From contig NC_135505.1 in the NCBI RefSeq assembly GCF_052857255.1, forward strand, positions 22,776,769-22,840,768: a stretch of 64,000 nt of DNA, given 5' to 3'. The DNA is from Amblyomma americanum (taxonomy: Eukaryota; Arthropoda; Arachnida; Ixodida; Ixodidae). A model generated the notes under the pieces. It did not search any database and was not told where the DNA came from. It saw only the letters and a list, made by a program, of their open reading frames with translations. Positions 58,142 through 64,000 of the stretch are shown here, piece after piece (the stretch's first letter is position 1; each line of letters begins with the position of its first letter). The translations under genes were made by a program, and so were the position numbers.

Positions 58142-60281
58142 TATGCATGCTACCAGCTGGTGCCAGAGTTGGGGACATGCTTTCCACGCACCACTGACGC
58201 CCGCATTGGCTAAGCGCAGCCCCGTGGCTCTGAAGTATTTACGCACTGCAGAGAGAGAAGCCAACCCGTCCACACCGTTTAGTTCTGGTCTTCGGTCGGA
58301 AGCTCACTGGTTCACAAACTGCCACCGTGCTTTGAGATCTTCTGTTTTTCTCAGTGCACATTCAACTGAAAAATTGCGTTTAGAGCTCACAACTTCATGA
58401 CGGGATTTCCTATATCATGGACAAGGAGGCAACGAAGTAAATACTACCGGTAACTCATACCTTTAGTGCTTACAACAGATGGCGCCGGTCATCCACAAGG
58501 AGAGAGAGAGGTACTGGTGCGCACTACTAACAATCCGTCTCGCGACAATACTTTTCTCGGAATAAGCGGAGTGCGGCATCCAAAACTAAAATACTTGAGT
58601 GAACACCACACGCTAAGAGCGCCGTCACGTCCTAATAACTTGGCTGCTTCAAACTTCAAAATGGCGGATATTTGCGCTAGTGTGCACAGGTGGGGAGCAA
58701 TTGCCATGATTAGAGTTCACGCGACTCTCGGTGCGAAAGTTAAATTAGCAATCGTTGTTTGAACTATATGCATGATGGCCGATCCTGGTAATGTGTGGAA
58801 AGACCATTCGCTTTCCGCGATATTGTCACAACACATTTCATTCAGTTGACTGTGGTATAGACGCATTGTCAGCCGTGCGACGAACCGGAAGGATCAACAG
58901 CGGATGCAGGGGAGTGCCTCGCACATTATCTCGGCGGCACCGCCTGCCGGCGAGGAGGAGGCATACGACACTCGCCGATTAGCGTTATCGCGTCGCCGTC
59001 GTCTCATTCCACGGTCGGCGCCCACCCGGAGTTGACGGTAGTCGTGCAGCGGCTGCCCACCCGTCGACGTGGTGCCGGGCGAGTCGACGAAGCCCAGCAT
59101 GGATTCCTTCTGCGGTTCACCGTTCTGGGTGAGCCTCGCTGTGCGATGCACTCCTCCGGACCGCGCAACTGGGCGCACCTGTTTGCCGACCGGCGGGAAA
59201 CCTTTTGGCTTGCCCTTCAAGTGCCACCTAGCAATGACTAAGGCTTAGGCTGTAGCAGCACTAAAAAAGAAATCTCATGGAGGAAGGGACCTAAAAATTG
59301 CTTGTTGTAGGGCCTGAATTCTTTCGGATTTCGTGAATAAAATTAGCGGCCAATAGAAATGTTATACACATTTGCTTTCCGACGTTCAGTGGCTAAACCG
59401 TCAGTCCGCAACGCACAAGCTATGGCGACAGCGTAGTGGCTGCGAATAACAAGTACAGCACGGCTTCTCGTCAAGCGCGTGGGTTCGCCAACGAGCTTTT
59501 GGAGGTTTCGGACTTGCGCGTAACTTATCACCAAACACGCGGGCAAACAGCGAAAAAAGAGTGTATTTTGTATCGACTGTGCGCCGTTTCATAAAAGCAA
59601 GCAGCTTGCCTTCTCAGCAACAGCTGAATTAAGGGAGCTTTTCTTTCTGTGGTCCTGCCACTCGCATTTTTGCCGAAATGAAGGGCTTGCATATTCGGGT
59701 AACAAGCGGGTGCTGTACTGATTCGCGCGAGACGGTTCCAGTGATCGCGCAGCAGTTGTCGGAAGCTGTACTCAACAGAAATGCAGTGAAGACTTGGCGA
59801 TTTTTCACACTGTGCATGGGAAGGCAGTTGGGTCCCTCCCCCTTGGCGGAAGGGGAGGGGTGCAGTGTAATGCTTGAGTGCATGGCCAGCGTTGACTCGC
59901 ACATGATTCCGAGTCTTTCAGTCGCAGACGACCATTTCGGACACCAATATTTCCAATTGCTGACGTTTCCTTCGACTTGCAGCTTTTGGCTTGGCGGCCT
60001 CTAACCCACGCCGACAGGCACTCGTGTCCGTTTCCATGAATTCTTTTCGATTATGCACAGACCGTCATGCAGGCAGTGCAGCCTCACGGGATCCACGTAA
60101 AAGGAGGCGAGCAACAGGCGCTGTTACAGCTTTTAGCATAGCCCAAGGTGCTAATAGTTGTTCACAGGTCAGCACTTAGCCCCTCATATATGCAGACTCT
60201 GCCGTCTGTGGTAGCTGTTGCATGGTGAGCACCCTTGGTGGCCAGTTCTGTTTGTTTTAATCCCTCATCGTGCTTACGCAT
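58142..60281. other. No supported gene; GC-rich open stretch at 58890-59240
   Basis: Frames on both strands are open across 58894-59220 (108 codons on the minus strand). That may be chance in GC-rich DNA or an unrecognised exon. No protein family is evident. The rest shows nothing recognisable. Confidence 0.3.
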
Positions 60282-60293
60282 GAATGACGGTGT

Positions 60294-60611
60294 CATCATC
60301 ATCATCATCATCATCAGCCCTACTACACCCACTGCAGGGCAAATGCCTCTCCCATGTCTCTCCAATTAACCCTATCCTTTGCCAGCTGCATCCACCCTTT
60401 GCCTGCAAACTTCTTAATCTCATCCGCCCATCTAACCTTCTGCCGCCCACTGCTAGGCTTACTTTCTCTTGGAATCCACTCTGTTACCCTTAAGGACCAG
60501 CGGTTATCTTGCCTTCGCATTACATGCCCTGCCCAAGCCCATTTCTTTCTCTTGATTTCGACTAGGATGTCATTAACCCGTGTTTGTTCCCTCACCCACT
60601 CTGCCCGCTTC
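60294..60611 (-). mobile_element. RTE LINE 3' fragment with perfect 12-bp TSD
   Basis: The minus-strand copy is bounded by gaatgacggtgt at 60282-60293 and 60612-60623. It begins with an (ATC)8 tail and covers the last ~300 bp of the RTE. The 90-codon frame 60323-60595 (REQTRVNDILVEIKRKKWAW) is nearly identical to the C-terminus of the intact element. This is a young, 5'-truncated insertion. Confidence 0.95.
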
Positions 60612-60623
60612 CGAATGACGGTG

Positions 60624-61091
60624 TGCGTTAGCTCAAATATGTATTGCGATTTACCTGTTTGGTTTTCAAAAATGGGAGCGTCCCCGCGTGTTGAGTCGGA
60701 TTAGACGGCCAAAGGTTCCACACAATTACTAAAGAATGACAATGTTAAGTTTGTAGCGCTTCGCTTCGTCTGACCCCGGTAGCTTCCAGCGCGCTTGAAG
60801 TGCCCATAGCAGAGCGAAATCCAGCAAAGAACAGCATCGTCAACGAAGCCAACTTTTGTTCCACAGCACGGCGCCATTGTGTTCTGTCTATCGATCATCC
60901 GCCCAGCTTTGCAGAGACAATGGGAACGCCAGCATGACTGAGATAGCAGACAATTCAGCCTCGTATCTTCGCTCGACCACCTATCTTGCCCTGTCCGGGA
61001 AGGCGCGTGACACGTGCTATTACAGGTGCTGTTGTTGCACGCTGGAAACTTTTCACTTGGCTGGCGGCTATAGTCGGATAAAGCCACTCCT
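60624..61091. other. Nothing recognised
   Basis: No motif was identified between the two RTE fragments. Confidence 0.35.
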
Positions 61092-61572
61092 TCAATGACA
61101 GTTTACCGATATCCCTCAAGAGAAAAGTATAACACGTGTATCTGACCGGTACTCAGCTGTGGGGCTAACCCATAAGTGAAACAGTGGATAACGAAAGGGT
61201 TCAACTTCAATTGAGGACCACGTAGTGAGCTATGAAAGGTGTAAAATTAAGGGATAGGAACAGGGTAGAGTAAGTCGGAACAAACGTGGGTTAATGACAT
61301 TCTAGTCGAAATCAAGACGAAGAAATGGGCCTGGGCAGGGCATGTAATGCGAAGGCAAGATAGCCGCTGGTCCTTAAGGGTAACGGAGTAGATTCCAAGG
61401 GAAGGAAAGCGTAGCAGGGGGCGGCAGAACGTTAGTTGGGCGGACGAGAGGAAGAAGTTTGCTGGTTTAGGGTTCGTGCAGCTGGCATGGGACAGGATTA
61501 ATTGAAGAGACATGAGAGAGGCCTCTGTAATGAAATGGGCGCCGTAAGGCTACTGCTGCTGATGATGATAAT
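61092..61572 (+). mobile_element. RTE LINE 3' fragment, part of the duplicated block
   Basis: It aligns from the tttaccgatatccctcaaga block to a ctgctgctgatgatgata tail. It shares the abnormal end (gcctctgtaatgaaatgg) with the copy at 45505-45862. It is non-coding because of stops and indels. Confidence 0.85.
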
Positions 61573-61760
61573 AGTCGGAAAAAACTCTAGAAAGAAGCAG
61601 TAAATGCCCCACACAGAAGGCCCTCTAGCCAATGGCGTCGATCGGTTATCATGAAAACGTGGTTAATCACCTCTCACCTGGCAGCGTGACATGGGAGGTG
61701 GCTGGTAGGTGCGTGATTAACCACGGATTTACGTAATAGCTGAGACGTCATGACCATAGG
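61545..61760 (+). repeat. Duplicated non-LINE flank, copy 2
   Basis: Partner of 45835-46052: ggaaaaaactctagaaagaagc, ccctctagccaatggcgtcg, gattaaccacggatttacgt and agctgagacgtcatgacc. Confidence 0.8.
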
Positions 61761-61861
61761 TTGAAGGCATTAGTTGGAGTTTCCTCTGAGGGGTAATTGC
61801 CCTTCGTTTTCTAGCTGTATCCCACTACAGTGCAGAGCATAACGATGATCATGCAGTCGTG

Positions 61862-62215
61862 ATTAACTGGTCATTACTAGCCTAACTGCGTCCACTGCAG
61901 GATAATGACCTCTTACAATGGCTTCCAATTTACCCTGTCCTGCGCCTGCTGCAGACACGTACCTTAGCCCCGCAACCCTCAATATCACCTGCCCGACTTT
62001 CTGCGCCCCCTTACTGCGTTTTTCTTCTCTCGGTATCTGCTGCGGTGGCCAAAATAAGGGCCCGTCGGTCATCTACCCTTTGCGTTACATGACCTACCCA
62101 TTGACTTCAGCTACGGTATCATTAACAGACTTACGTTGCTGTATTTCTGTTCACGTTGTTTCAATAATGTTCCTTTCCAGAGCTCGCTTCAGTATCCTGA
62201 ATTGAAGCTGAAACA
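61862..62215 (-). mobile_element. Divergent RTE-type LINE 3' fragment
   Basis: On the minus strand the C-terminal RTE pattern is present in a different version: actgcgtccactgcaggata near the 3' end, cttccaatttaccctgtcc and tttctgcgcccccttactg, in the same order as in the main RTE family. It appears to be a related subfamily rather than a copy of the 19.3-kb element. Confidence 0.65.
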
Positions 62216-63136
62216 TTTTCGTTAGCCCCATAGCTGAGCACCTGCCAAGATGCAAGGGTTATCGTGTGTGTTCAGTGCATTATAATAGTACTGCTTGGGG
62301 CCGCAACATTGGGGTTGAATTAGGAACAACTTGAAAATAAATTGAGGACAGCGCACGGTGCTGTGCAAACGAAAATAGTGGGAAACTGAAGACACCGATG
62401 CAGCTGAGAACCCCCCATGGAATGGGGATGAATATCCCCATGGAAATGGAAAAAAATGTAGACCCAGACGGGATATACGGTGTGGTCGCTTTTTAGGGAA
62501 ATGCTGGGGATTTCAGGAAAAGCAAAGTAGCCGAAGGCGGCACAATCCAGTGCCAGTGGGGAGATAAATTTATGAATTCTGGGGGATAAGGTGGCCACCG
62601 CTCACGCACGGCAGGAATAATTCAAAAGCTTTAGGAGAGTCTTGTTCCGTAGTGAACATAATCTAGATCTAGCCGATCGCGATAATGACTGCAATGACAC
62701 GCACTATTGCGCGATTGTCGAATGTTCCAAGGCATCAGAAGTTAAATGCGCGGTAGCCTTTATATGAAAAAAAAAACAGTGCGAGAAAAGAACCAAAAGG
62801 AATGCAGCATAGGGGTTCTTTCTACGTGGACACGAGCATTGTTTTCGCGATAGTGATGGAAGATCTGCAGTTGGGCAGTGGTGATGTGGAGCTGTGATTC
62901 TCACTTGGTGTTGGGGCTTCCTCCCATATGAGCCATGCTTGCGGCAAACCACATCGCAAGCACCAATTATCGCAACCTTGAGGTGGTAATGGTTGACCTT
63001 GGTTGTACTTCAACTTGGACGTATTGTCCTATTTTCAAACTGCGGCTCCCAATCGCACCTTCGCAACGCGCAGTCATCTCCAGATTGTTGGCATGTACTT
63101 CTGCGCTCTGCGTCCTTAATGCAGCGCCCGGTTTGT
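62216..63136. other. Nothing recognised
   Basis: A short palindrome (ccatggaatggggat / atccccatgg near 62417-62443) is the only structure noted. No gene was found. Confidence 0.35.
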
Positions 63137-63240
63137 TTAGTGGCCTTGTGGTAGAGCCTTCGCCTCACATTCGGAAGGTGATGAGTTCGGTCCCTGGTGC
63201 CACCGGGTGCCCACAGGTTATCTAATAGGTACAAGATTTT
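63137..63240 (+). repeat. tRNA-derived repeat (SINE head)
   Basis: tggccttgtggtagagcctt (A-box) and gagttcggtccc (B-box) have tRNA spacing, followed by gccaccgggtgcccacag. The family differs from the main SINE above. The end is uncertain. Confidence 0.5.
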
Positions 63241-64000
63241 CCCCGGCTTGGTACTTGACCTTTTTGAGGTAAAGTGCTTCGGAAAACCTTGGTTCGTACC
63301 GCTGCCAGACTGCACAGACCTTGTACACCTTTAGAATCTCTGGAGCCTGACCACCAGATAGCGAGAGGTGCGGGAGAGAGCGCACCGGTGGGAAGTGGAC
63401 AAAAAGTGCGTTAGTCTGGGGAAGTGTTGGAAGTGCCGTTCATATTGTAGTGGATAGCACTACAGCTCTCGCTAACGTGGACGAAATGCCGACAACGAAC
63501 AGACCAGCTCTTGTGCATTACGAGAGCTTATTGCCCGTCGCCGCTTCTTTCGTTCAAGTTAGCGCTATCTATTGCAGTGAGGTGCCATTAGACCGATCAC
63601 GGTGTTTTAGAGCGAAAGCTCTACTTCACGACCAAAGCTTCGCAAGCCGATTCGTCGCTGAAACCTTGGCCGTCATATTCTCGTCTTTTTGGATCAAAAC
63701 TCCCACTTGATCGAGCAGTGGCTCGGTCTAAGTCACGTGCAACCAAAATAAGCAGCTTGTAAAGAGTTGGCGTGGCTCGGGAGCAGACAAAGGGGTCTTT
63801 GCCATGCGTGGTAACTGCATTCTGATCGTTCGATGTCGGCTAATCGCAGACCAAATACACAGCCGTGACAGAAAGAACAGGGCAGGGGATGTCAGTCGAT
63901 GTGTCATCTTGTCTTTCCATGTCCCGATGGCAGTCCACCATCATGGCACGGGTCGACATGTAACAATGAAAAAGTGGGCAGAGAAAGCTTCGAGGAGGGG
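63241..64000. other. Nothing recognised at the right edge
   Basis: An 86-codon frame at 63450-63710 has no recognised domain. No gene or repeat can be supported. Confidence 0.35.

Overview
This window reads as nuclear DNA of an animal, most likely a chelicerate and probably a hard tick. The evidence is a gene of short exons in long introns, several families of non-LTR retrotransposons, Penelope-like elements (PLEs) with GIY-YIG domains, and repeated copies of a tRNA-derived SINE of a type I associate with ixodid ticks. The tick assignment is inference. There is no operon structure, CRISPR array or prokaryotic gene organisation.

The one host gene I can support is the 3' part of an ABC subfamily C transporter (MRP1/ABCC1-like) on the + strand. 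Eight exons (4659-4858, 6331-6457, 9972-10073, 11305-11451, 14947-15105, 16586-16752, 18741-18935, 37236-37347) join in frame to 402 residues plus a stop. They cover the end of the second transmembrane domain and all of nucleotide-binding domain 2: Walker [10 protein letters not shown]-loop, signature SVGQRQ, Walker [13 protein letters not shown] and H-loop histidine. Three of the seven introns use GC rather than GT donors. The last intron is 18.3 kb and is filled by transposons. A polyadenylation signal lies at 37501.

Almost everything else recognisable is mobile DNA. From left to right: small SINEs and LINE scraps (1-5.9 kb); decayed RTE LINE copies inside the ABCC introns, one of which ends about 12 bp before a splice acceptor; a full-length RTE LINE with one 971-codon ORF and 12-bp target-site duplications (19.3-22.6 kb); a second LINE family (LINE-X, 25.6-28.1 kb) carrying a 1-kb gypsy deletion derivative and ending in a long compound tetranucleotide microsatellite; a head-to-head PLE pair (30.2-31.1 kb); an inverted LINE-X copy holding a TA microsatellite (32.7-33.8 kb); and a probable LTR (34.4-34.8 kb).

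Downstream of the gene there is a PLE nested in a CR1/Jockey-like LINE (39.5-42.6 kb), a second PLE (42.7-43.9 kb), an I-like LINE (44-45.1 kb), two long-inverted-repeat elements (46.2-46.8 and 57.0-58.1 kb), another I-like LINE end with a TCC tail (48.4-48.9 kb), a 255-bp tandem satellite built on a PLE terminus (49.3-50.9 kb), a SINE followed by a CR1/L2-like LINE with a degenerate 2A-like motif (52.5-56.4 kb), and further RTE fragments (60.3-62.2 kb). From 58.2 kb to the end, apart from these repeats, I recognise no gene.

I found no dedicated new multi-gene system. The most interesting signals are the cluster of GC-AG introns, a retrotransposon-derived splice acceptor, a tRNA-like module inside an RTE insertion, PLE ends becoming a satellite, and microsatellites that grow from LINE tails.
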